Positions 33,401 through 44,187 of a stretch of DNA of 44,187 nt are shown piece after piece. The notes beneath the pieces were generated by a model. That model had not been told where the DNA came from. It was given only the letters and a program-made list of their open reading frames with translations, and searched no databases. Position numbers and translations under genes: made by a program. How positions within the stretch are numbered: position 1 is the stretch's first letter; each line of letters begins with the position of its first letter. Where the stretch lies: assembly GCA_016794035.1 (NCBI GenBank), contig JAEUHS010000049.1, positions 1-44,187 of the forward strand. Reading direction: 5' to 3'. This DNA comes from Planctomycetota bacterium (lineage in GTDB: Bacteria; Planctomycetota; UBA1135; UBA2386).

Positions 33401-36400
33401 CCTCGGCCAGCGGCTCGGCGAACAGGTTCGGCGCCGTGTGATGCGCCAGCACGTCGGCGAACGCGACCGTCAGGGCCAGGTCGCGGAACCGCGACGCGCT
33501 GTCCGGCTCGTGGTGACACTGCATCGCCTCGGCGATCTGTTCGGGCAGCTTCCACCGGTTCGCCAGCACGACGCCGGCGGCGACATGGTGCTCGTGCACG
33601 GCGGCGAGCAGTCCGGGCTCCCCGACCGACAGCTCGCCACCGGCAGCCGCGCGATCGACGTTGTCGAGCAACACCGCCTTGCCGATGTCGTGCAGCAGGC
33701 CGCAGAGGAACGCGACGTCGACGTTGCGACGGCGGGCACGCGCGATCTCCTTGCTGAAGAACCCGGCCAGCACCGAGTGCCGCCACAGCGCCGTCAGCAA
33801 CGCCGCGCACCTCGCATCGGCGAACATGCGCCCGCGCACCGCGACGGCGGTGGCGATCTCGCTGATCAGCTGCATGCCGAGACGACTGCACGCCTGCTGC
33901 AACGACGTACACGGCACCTGGCCGACGTAGGCCGCCGAGTTGGCGACGCGCAGCACGTTCGAGGCGATGGTCTGGTCGCGGTGCACGACCGCCGACAGCT
34001 TCGCCGCATCGGTGGTCTCCTGCTGGCAAAGGTGCATCACCTCGGTGGCGGTCGCCGGCATCGGCGGCACTTCCAGCCTCTGGGTGGCGATCAGGCCGCC
34101 GAACACCCTGGACAGGTCCGTGGTCGCGCTGCTCATCGTCGCATCCATCGACACGACGGCGGCCGAGGATGAGCCGCGGCGGCACCGCCCTTGGCAGCGC
34201 GGGATCGGCGCCGGCACCGGCGCGCGGCACTCGGGGAGAAGGCCGGAGCCCGCGCCGGTCGATGCAGGAACGTGGGGCGTGTGCGTTTCCAGATTCCGGC
34301 CGACGGCACGATCGCCGAAGCGATCGCGGTGCCCGGGCCAGCGTGCACCCTGGCGGCGTTGCGCTGCGAGCTGCTGGCCGCCGGAGTCGTGTCCGGCGTC
34401 GACGACGGCGCGCTGCAGCAGTTCGTGCAACGGCTCGCCGATCCCGGTTACGCGGGTGCGATGGTCGTGGCGCGCGGCACGCCGGCCGTGCCCGGCGACG
34501 ACGGCCGCGTCGAGTGCCGCTTCGACCCGCGGCTGATCCCCGGCGAGCGACAGGAGGACGGCCACATCGACTACCGCGAACGCGGCCGGCTGCAGCCGAT
34601 CGCCGCGGACCAGACCATAGGCCACGTCGTGCCGCCGACCCCGGGCACTGCCGGCTGCGACGTGCGCGGCCACCGCCTGGATCCCCGTGCGGGCCGTGCG
34701 CACGACGTTCGCTTCGGCAGCGGCGTACGCGTCGCCGACGGCAGCATCGTCGCCGCGCGCGGCGGCGTGCTGCTGCGCGACGCACGGCAGCTCGACGTGG
34801 TGCCGCTGTTCCGCCACGCCGGCGACGTCGACTACCGGAGCGGCAACCTGCACACCGAGGGATCGCTCGAGATCCGCGGCGACGTGTGCGAGGGGTTCGC
34901 CGCGACCGCCAGCGGCGACGTCGCCGTCGGCGGCACCGTGCAGGGCGGCACCGTGACGGCCGGCGGCTCGGTCCAGGTGTCCCTGGGCGTGATCGGCAGC
35001 GGCGCGACCATCCGCGCGGGCGCCGCGATCGGCTGCCGCCACGCGACCTCGGCGCGGCTGCTGGCGGGCGCCGCGGTCGACATCGCCGACCACCTGACGC
35101 GGTGCACGGTCCTGGCCGAATGCATCCATCTGCAGCGCGGCCGCGGCGCCGCCGTCGGCGGCGAACTGCGTGCCCGGCAGGCGATCCGCGTCGTCGACGC
35201 GGGCGTCGCGGACGGCGCCCCCACGCTGCTGGCCGTAGCCGACCTGACCAGCGAGCAGGCCGAGCTCGTGCGCCGCACCGGCCCCGATGCCAGGATCGGG
35301 CGCGCCGCCGTGCGCGCCCAGCGCGACAACGGCCGCGCCGACGGCAAGGCGCGCCGCAACGCGCAGAAGGGCACCGACGTGCTGCGCGACGAGAAGCTGC
35401 GGCTGCTGCAACGGCAGCGGGAGCTGCTGCGATCGGCGAGCATCGAGATCACCGGCACCGCGCACGCCGGCGTGCGCCTGCGCTTCGGCACGTCGACGCG
35501 CCAGCTCGACGAACCGCACACCCGGGTCCGCTTCCATTGGGATCCGGACCAGAACGACATCCACGAGGAGCCGCTGCCATGACCATTGACCTGCACCGAC
35601 TGCGCGCCAAGGACGTGATGAACACGGGCGTGCAATGGTCGACCGCCACCGAGAACCTGCGTGCCGCCGGCCGGCGCATGGCCCAGCACGGCATCCGCGC
35701 GCTGCTGGTGGCCGGCGCCGAGCCGAGCGATCTGCCGGGCATCCTGACCAGCAAGGACATCGTCAATCTGCTCGGATCCCATGATCCCGCGGTGCTCGAC
35801 GAACTGCACGTCGCCGACGTGATGACCCGACCGGCGATCTGCGTGCCGGCGCAGACCAACCTCGTCGACTGCATCAACCTGATGCGCATGAGCGGCGTGC
35901 GCCGCATGCCGGTGCTGGACGGCACCCGCGTGATCGGTCTGCTCAGCACCAGCGACATCTTCCAGCGCACGCTGGCCGACGGCTGATCACGCGGGCGGCG
36001 GCGGTGACAGGGCGGCGATGCGCGCCTGCAGTCCGGCCCGCGCCGCGGCGAAGCTGAGGAAGCGCGGGCGGCGGCGGTTCCACAGCAGGTGGCCGCCGCG
36101 CGGCAGCCACACCTCGCCGCCGGCCTCGCGCACGAGCGCCGCGCCCGCGGCGACGTCCCACTCGTGCTTCGGGTGCAGCGTGACCGTCGCGTCGGCGGCG
36201 CCGCCCGCGACCAGCGCCAGCTTGTAGGCCACCGAGCCGAGCGGCAGCGCCGTGCAGTCGGCGGCGGCCAGATGCGACCACTCGCCGCGCTTCCACTCGC
36301 TGCGGCTGACCAGCACGTGCAGCGCCGCCGCGGCGCGCGGCCACGGCAGCTGCCGCGCGCCCTCGACGGCGACGCCGAGGCCACGGGCGCCGCTGACGCA

Positions 36401-39400
36401 GTAGCCGGTCGCCGGGTTGCCGATCGCGCCGAGCACGGGTTCGCCGTCCACCACCAGCGCGATCGACGTCGCGTATTCGGGGCGGTTGGCGACGAACGAC
36501 CGCGTGCCGTCGAGCGGGTCGACGATCCAGATCCGGCGGCAGCCGAGGCGGCGCGCATCGTCGTCGGTCTCCTCGGACAGCCAGCCGTCGCCGGGCAGAG
36601 GCAGCAGGTCGCGCAGCATCCCGTCGACCTCGACGTCGGCGGCGGTGACCGGGCTCGTGCCGCCCTTGAGTCGATAGGGAACGTCGTCGCCGGCGTGCGA
36701 CCGCAGGATCGTGGCCGCGCGCCGCAGCCCTTCGCGGGCCCGTTCCAGATCGGCGGCCAGCGTCACCCGGTGCCGCCCCCGCGGGCGTCGCGCGCCGCGG
36801 CCGGCCGCGCCGGCCCGGCCGTGATCTGCTCGATCGCCTGCGCCGGATCGCGGGCGACCGAGTAGATGCCGCGGAAGTGCGGCTGGATGAAGCCGCCGGC
36901 GAAGCCGTGCTCGAACATCCGCAGCAGCGGCTGCCAGTAGCCGAGCGCATCGAGGATGACGATCGGCTTGTCGTGCAGGCCCAGCTGGCGGAACGACAGC
37001 ACCTCCAGCAGTTCCTCCATCGTGCCGAGCCCACCCGGCAGCGCGACGAACGCGTCGCCGGACTCGTCGAGGCCGCGCTTGCGCAGCCGCATGTCGGTGA
37101 CCGAAGACATCTCGTTTGCGGCGTCGCAGTGCACGTTCTTGTCGATGAACTGCTGCAGGATGACGCCGATCGTGCGGCCGCCGGCGGCGCGCGCGCCGCG
37201 CGACACGGCGCCCATCAGGCCGAAGCGCCCGCCGCCCCAGACCAGGTCCCAGCCGCGTTCGGCGATCCGGCGGCCGAGATCCTCGGCGACCGCCAGGAAG
37301 GCCGGGTCGATGCGCTCGCTCGACGAGGCATAGACCGTGACGCGGAACGGGCGCGCGCCGCTCACAGCGCGTTCCCCGCCGCGAGCCAGCGATCGAGCAG
37401 CACGAGGCCCGCCATCGACTGGCCGTCGCCGCACGGCTGGTCGATCAGCCGGGCGCGCGCCTCGGCGAACGGCAGGCGATGCACGGTGATGCGCTCGCTC
37501 GGTTCGAGATCCTGGCGATCCTCGCGCAGGCCGCGCGCGAGCCAGAAGCGGCAGATCTCGTTGCTGGCGCCCTTGTACGGCGCGAAGCGACCGAGCGGCG
37601 TCCACTCGTCGGCGAGCAGGCCGGCCTCTTCGTGCAGTTCCTTCTGCGCGACCGCCAGCGCATCCTCGCCGGGCCGCATGCCGCCGATCGGGAACTCCCA
37701 GAGGTCCATGCCGAGAAGGTAGCGGTGTACGCGCAGCAGCACCGTGCTGCCGTCCGGAAACACCGGGATCGACGCACAGCTGCCGGCGATGTCGATGTAG
37801 TGGTAGACGCCCTCGCTGCCGTCGGTCTGCACGTAGCGGTCGCGGCAGTAGCGGTGCCACCGATGGTCGACCAGGACCTCGTGCGAGAGGCGCGTGAACG
37901 GCGGCTGGCTCATCGTGGCGGCGACGTCATCGGCCGAAGGTCCAGTAGAAGTAGCGCCGCTCGTCGCTCTCCTCGAAGCGCCACGGCCAGCCGAAGTCGA
38001 GCGCGATCGGCAGCTCGAGCCCCGGCACCGGCAGGTCGATGCGCAGCCCGAAGCCCGAGCTGGCGCGCAGCTGACCGAAGGTCGGATCGTCGATCGACAG
38101 GCCGAGCAGGCCGAAGTCGGTGAACAGCACGCCGCGCAGCAGTTCGCGGTCGCGCACCTCGCCCTCGCGGCGCGTCGCCACCAGCGGCATCGACACCTCG
38201 ATGCTGGCGGTGTAGATCGCCTCGCCGCCGATCGGTCGCCCGAACTGGCTCGGACCCGCGCGGCGGTAGTCGAGCCCGCGCAGGTTGAAGCCGCCCATGT
38301 AGAAGCGCTCGGTCAGGAACACGTCGTCGCTGCTGCCGAACGCCTCGGCCCACCCGAACGCCTGCTCGAGGTGCAGCACGGTGCGATGCCCCATCTCGTT
38401 CTCGAGCAGCGGCACGTAGACGTGCGCCGAATGCTGGATCTTGGTCAGGCTCTCTTCGCCGCCCCAGAAGCCGCCGAGCATCTCGCCGGAGAGACTCAGC
38501 TCGAAGCCCGACGTCGGCCGCAGCGGATCGTCGTAGTCGCGGTAGCGCGCCGACAGCCGGCCACCGCGCAGCTCGGTCGTGCCCTCGGCGTCGAACGCCA
38601 GCGCCGACGCGTTCGCCGACAGCTCGTCGACCTTGACCGAGTCCTGGCGCAGGAAGGCGCCGACGTTGAAGTTCTCGGTGAAGTTGCGCGAGATGCCGAC
38701 CTCGGCGCCGAGCGTGTCGGACGTGTAGCCGTCGGGCAGCCGGCGGATGCTGCGGCGCCCGGCCACGCGCAGCTCGTAGGTGTCGAAGTGCTGCACGAAC
38801 AGGTCGGGCTCGACGAACGTCAGGCTGAACTGGCTCTGCCGGCTGCCGGGCGCCAGCAGCAGGCCGAGGTTCTGACCGCCGCCGTGGAAGGCACGGTTCT
38901 CGAGGATCTCCTCGATCGCGGTCGCCGGGTTCAGGCTGCTCGGCGGGTTCCAGAGGTCGAAGTTGCGCTTGTTGTAGCTGATGTAGGCGGTGGCGCCGGT
39001 GCCGGCGCCGATGCTGACGCCCCAGCGCAGTTCGCCGGTGGCGCCGTCCTCGACGTCGATGCCGATGTCGAGCAGGTCCGGCGAACCCGGCACCGGTTCG
39101 AGCTGCAGTTCGGGCACCTTCAGCGTCACCGGGTTCTGGAAGAAGCGGGTCTGCTCGATGCTGCGCAGCGCGCGGGTCACCTGGCGCATGTCGATGACGT
39201 CGCCGGGCAGCACGCGCACGCGGCGGCGGATCACCTTGTCGCGCGTGAAGCGGTTGCCGCGGATCACGACGTCGCGCAGGCGCTTGGGCTCGCCTTCGAA
39301 CACCTGGAACACGATCTTGACCTTCGGTTCGAGGCCGTAGATCTCGCGCGGCGGCAGCACGCGGCAGGCACCGGGCTCGTCGTTCATGCCCGGGAAACTG

Positions 39401-42400
39401 CGCGGCGGGTGGCCGCGCTGGCCATAGAAGTCCTGGATCGCCAGCCCGTCGCGCTGCAGCCGATCGTGGTCGTAGAAGTCGCCGGGCACGACCTTGCACT
39501 GCGCCTGCACCTCGGCCGCCGAGTACAGCGGCTCGGTCGTCAGCGGCTTGCCGGTGCTGTCGATGTGCTCGACCCGGATGTCCTCGATGCGGTAGCGCGG
39601 ACCCTCGACGACGACGACGGAGATCTCGACCTCGGTGCGGTCCGCGGTGAACTGCACGTCGGCGATGTCGACGGTCGCATCGAGGAAACCATGGCTGCGA
39701 TAGAGCAACCGCAGCCGGTCGACGTCCTCCTCGAGGATCTCGCGGCTGAACGGCTGGCCGCCGCCGAGGAAGCCCGCCGGGTCGCTCTGGATGTGCGAGT
39801 CACGCAGCAGGTAGATGCCGGTGCCGAACACGCCGAAGTGCGGCGAGGCGGCGAACGAGACGTTGCCGACGAAGCGGATCGACGCGACCTTGACCTTGGG
39901 CCCTTCGTCGATCAGGAACCGCGCCAGCAACCGCGGCCGGGTGCCGGCGGACGCGGCCCCCGGATCGGCGACGGTCTCGCGCTCGGCCGCGGGGCGCTCC
40001 TCGAGCTCGATGCTGCAGAACGCGAACCCCTCGCGCCGGTAGCGCGCCAGCAGCACCTTGCGCATCGCCTCCGCCTCGGTGCGCGTGACCTGCCGGTCCG
40101 GCGTCAGGCCGAGCAGGCTGTCGACCGTGAAGCGGTCGATGCTGCTGAGCCCGACGAACTCGACGCCTTCGTAGATCTCGACCTCGCGCTCGATCACGAA
40201 GCGCACGACGACCTCCGCGTCGACCTCGACCACGTAGGCGGCGGCGACGATGCGGCGCTCGTTCCACAGGTTCTGGCAGTCGGTCGAGACCTTGCGTGCC
40301 TCGAACGGCTGCCCGACGCGCGTCAGCAGGCTGCGCACGAACGACTCCGCCGACGCCGCGTCGAGCGGCTGCGGCGAACCGTCGGTGGCGCGCCGCTCGA
40401 CCTGGATCGTGCGCACGGGTCGGCCCTGCAGCTTGCGCACCTCCTCCTCGAGGAAGACGTCGCTGCCCTGCTGCTGGTCGACGCGCACCGGTGGCGGCTG
40501 GACCGGCGCCTCCTTGCGCTCGGGCACCAGCGGCTGCTCCTGGGCGGACACCGGCGCCGTCACCGCGAGCACGGGCAGCAGGATCCAGATCAGCAGCGGC
40601 CCGACCGTGCCCGCCCGACCCCGCCGCGCCACGCGCCGCGGCGGCTCACTGCATCGGCTCAGCCCTGCGCGTGTAGTTCTCAAAACGCATGTACTCGCGG
40701 AAGAAACGCAGGACCACCTCGCCGGTCGGGCCGTTGCGCTGTTTGGCGATGATGATCTGGGCGAGCCCGGTGTTCTGTTCGGTCGGCTTGTAGTACTCGT
40801 CGCGATGCAGCAGGACGATCACGTCCGCATCCTGTTCGATCGCGCCCGACTCGCGCAGATCGCTCATGCGTGGGCGGTGATCATCGCGGTTCTCGACGTC
40901 GCGATTCAACTGTGAGAGTGCGATCACGGGCACCGACAGCTCGCGCGCGATGCCCTTGAGGCCGCGCGAGATCGCCGAAATCTCCTGTTGACGGCTCTCG
41001 ACGCGGCCGCCGGCGGACATCAGCTGCAGGTAGTCGACGACCACCATCTGGATGCCGTGCTTCTGTTTCAGCCGCCGGCACTTCGCGCGCAGCTGCGTGA
41101 TCGTGATGCCCGGCGTGTCGTCGACGAAGATCGGCGACTCGTAGAGCCGCGCCGCCTCGTCCTGCAGCCGCTTGTACTGCTGGTCGGTGATGCGACCCTT
41201 GCGCATCGCCTGGCCGTCGATCTGCGCGCGGCAGCACAGCATGTTCTGGATGACCTGCTGATTCGACATTTCGAGCGAGAAGAACGCGACCGACGCCTTG
41301 TGGTTGGCGACCCGCTCGGTCAGGTTCAGCGCGAAGCTCGTCTTTCCCATCGACGGCCGCGCCGCGATGATGATCAGTTCGCCGGGCTGCAGGCCGCCGG
41401 TCATGTCGTCGAGGTCGTAGTAGTCGGTGCCGAGCCCCGTCAGGCGCCCCTCGCGTTCGCGCAGCCGATCGATGCGCTCGAACGTCGACTGCAGCACCGA
41501 GCTGATGCTGATCGCGTCACCCGACTTGTCGAGGCGCGAGATCTCGAAGATCTGCCGCTCGGCCTCGTCGAGCAGGTCCTTGGCGTCCATCTCGTTGTCG
41601 TAGGCGCGCCGCGCGACGTCGAGACAGGTCTCGAGCAGGCGGCGCTGGATCGCCTTCTCGCGCACGATCTCGGCGTGGTGCAGCACACCGGCGGCGGTCA
41701 CCACGCTCTCCATCAGGTCGAGCAGCTGCTCGTGACCACCGACCTCCTGCAGCCGGCCGTTCCGGGACAGGTCCTCGCCGACTACGATCGGATCGGTGGC
41801 ATGGCGCCCGTTGAAGGACGACAGGATCGACTCGAAGATCAGCTGGTGCCGCGGCAGGTAGAAGTCGTCGGCCTTCAGGAACGTGACGTCGGCGACCGCA
41901 TCGGGATGCAGCAACAGCGCACCCAGCACCGACCGCTCGGCCTCGAGGCTCTGCGGCACACCGCGTCCATCGAACGTCTGTTTGAAGTCGACCATCATCC
42001 ACCACCTGGCACCAGCTGCGCCGCGACCCGGTGGTTGCCCTCGTCGCCGGCGGGCGACGACCACAAGGGCCACAGGTGCGGTTGCCTCTCGGCAGCGACC
42101 ACGCCCCCCGCTGCGGTCAGCGGCGCATCGTCGCGCCGCGCGAGACGCGGCAGGCGTGGGTCAGCGCTCCCCCTTACCGGCCGCGCGACCGCGCGCAAGG
42201 CACCGGCATGTGGAGTGGATGTGGGAAACCGTGGAGGGAGTGGGGAACGTGCGGGGCGCGTCGGCCCGCGGCGCGGTGGGCCGGCTGTGGGGAACTGCGC
42301 GCCGGCGCCGCGACCGGCGTCGCGGTTTCGCCGCGAACGGCAGCCGCGGCGCCTGGTCACACGACGACGCGGCCCTGGGTCGCGTCGGCGTCGAGCTCCA

Positions 42401-44187
42401 ACACGCCGCGCGCGCCGAGCTGCCGCAGCACGTCCATCGCCTGCTGGTAGTCGATGCGCAGCCGCCGCTGCAGCAGCACCGCGGTCACCCGGCTCTGGCC
42501 GTCGACCACCTCCAGCGCCTCCTGCAGCAGGTCTTCGTCGACGTCGGCGGCGAACAGCTTCTGCTGCCGCACCGGTGCGTCCGGCGGCCGCGACGGCGTC
42601 CGCGGCGCACTCGGCGGCTGCCATTCGCGCGCCGTCTGGTCCGGCCGCGGGATCGCCACCAGCGACTCGCCGGCCGCGTCGTCGTCGGCCGCGTCGTCGT
42701 CGGCCGCAGCGTCGTCGGCCGCAGCGGCGGACGCCGCGTCCGTCAGGTCCGCGGTTCCCGGCTCGACCGCGGCCATCGGTGTGGCCGGCTCGGCCTCGAC
42801 TTCGACCTCCGGCTCGACCGCTGCATTTGCCTCGTCATCGTCTGCTTCGTCGCCTTGCGGCGTGTCCTCGATCGCGACGAACGACTGCAGCGGCACCGGC
42901 CGGTCGTCCGGCGGCGGGCCGTGCTCTGGCTCTGCCGCCGCGGCGGTGGCCGGTTCGATCGCGGCCGGTCCCACCTCGGCGTCGTACGACTCGGCCGGCA
43001 GAGGTTCGGCGTCGAGCGGCGACTCGTCGACCGACGGCCCGGGCGCCCACTCGGCCGCCGCGGTCACGTCGACCTCGGCGGCACCGGATCGCTCGGCGGC
43101 AGCATCCGGCGCCGCATCGGCCTCGTCGTCGGCGTGCCGTCGATCGAAGTACGAACGCCGGCGGCGGGGCTCGAACCGCCGCGCGTCGTCGGCGCGCTCG
43201 GCGTCGTCGAAGTCGTCCGTGCCGACCAGCGGCGCCTCGTCGAGCGGCAGTTCGCGCAGGAAGTCGAGTTCGGGAGCGCCGCTCGCGGCCGCGGGCGCGT
43301 CCGGCGCCGCCGGCCCGGGGCGCGGCACCGGCTCGCCGACCGCGGCCAGCGCGCCGAGGCCGCGCAGGTGATCGGTCACCGCGGTCTCGACCCCGACCTC
43401 GCCGCGCGGGCGCTGACGCAGCCGTTCGAAGCTGTCGCTGAAGAAGAAGTCGGTCGCCAGCAGCAGCGACGCGAACGTGATCGCCCACACCAGCACGATG
43501 CTCGGGTAGTAGCCGATCGCACCGACCAGGCAGCCGGCCAGCCAGGCACCGACGACGCCCTTGTGGGTCGCGGCCGCGACTCCGCCGTCGCCGAGATTCA
43601 GGAACACGCCCATCATCACGGCCATGGCCAGCAGCCGGCCGATGCGCATCAGCGGCCGTTCCAGGCGGCCGGTGACGAACCAGATCGAGCTCCAGGTCAG
43701 CAGCAGCAGGAAGAACATCACCGCGGGCGCGAAGCCGATCGCCTGGTAGATGCCGGCGATCATGACCTGCATCGCCGAGCGCACCTGCACGACCTCGTAC
43801 TGGACGCGGAAGTAGATCAGGGCCGAAAGACAGAACACCGCGGCGCCGATCGGCACCAGCGGCCACAACCACTCGGCCGCCGTACGCGACGCACGATCCT
43901 GGACGGAGATGTCTAGGGTTCTCACGTTCTGCGCCCCTCCCGGGCGTTGATGCTGTGCGTCCGGCGCCACCGGACGACACCCACGGAATCTACTACCGCG
44001 GCGAGCGGGCCACAAGAAATGGTGCCGGGTCCGCGCCCACCGCGATCAGAACGGCGCCGCCGCGTCGCCGTCCTGCCGACCCGGCGCCGCCTCGCCCGAC
44101 GACTCTGCGGGACCGTCGCCGCTCTCGGCCCGCTCGCCGTCGCCGGCGTCCTCGTCGATCGCGTCCTCGTCCGCGTCCGACGCCGGG

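Overview
The window is very GC-rich (about 70 % by eye), Gram-negative and non-pathway-specific in style. It encodes a BamA, an RND tripartite pump, several lipoproteins, a multihaem cytochrome, DnaB and a B12-dependent mutase. Three exported proteins carry the same roughly 120-residue module (G-x-G-C-x-G-x-x-G-x-P-x-L ... GMPGC ... SN-x-x-x-x-x-G), which I know as a recurrent tail on exported proteins of deep-branching marine Planctomycetota (Saltatorellus/Poly30-like lineages). A planctomycete of that kind is my best guess; this rests on memory of the module, not on a search.

Layout. 1-3 kb: the tail of a probable S41 protease, a family 2 glycosyltransferase and a glutamine-dependent asparagine synthase. 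3-9 kb: two convergent paralogues of an uncharacterised exported protein (one secreted, one lipoprotein), flanked outside by asnB and by an asparagine-synthase-like gene lacking the glutaminase cysteine. 9-10.4 kb: a secreted kelch protein. 10.5-17 kb: single-chain methylmalonyl-CoA mutase, a DUF4328 membrane protein, a Cys/Met-metabolism PLP enzyme, a small basic protein that seems to start at ATC, and a Sel1 lipoprotein. 16.4-22.9 kb: an AcrR-like repressor divergent from an acrA-acrB-oprM-type operon, with an AcrR-like operator between them. 22.9-24.5 kb: the MeaB GTPase that would service the mutase, overlapping a GNAT acetyltransferase.

24.5-28 kb: a nine-haem cytochrome and a barrel-like lipoprotein. 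28-31.8 kb: an SDR oxidoreductase coupled to ElbB, then divergent ChaN-like and PAF-acetylhydrolase-like genes. 31.8-36 kb: sthA coupled to an HDOD gene, divergent from a DUF342/FapA-like gene coupled to a CBS gene. 36-42 kb: a tight leftward operon dnaB-bamA-nudix-LOG-IMPase. 42.4-44 kb: an FtsK-like protein that has the membrane domain, an acidic linker and the gamma winged helix, but no motor.

Start-overlapping-stop junctions (ATGA, GTGA or TTGA) are frequent, so translational coupling is likely common. Genes that lead transcription units often lack a Shine-Dalgarno sequence and have a TANNNT box just upstream, suggesting leaderless or very short-leader mRNAs. I saw no tRNA, rRNA, CRISPR array, transposase or integrase.

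Most notable: the motor-less FtsK with a charge-swapped recognition helix, the convergent paralogue pair in its mirrored asparagine-synthase setting, the module shared by three exported proteins, the ATC-initiated gene, the hairpin presenting a ribosome binding site before the lipoprotein paralogue, and the His in the G4 motif of MeaB.
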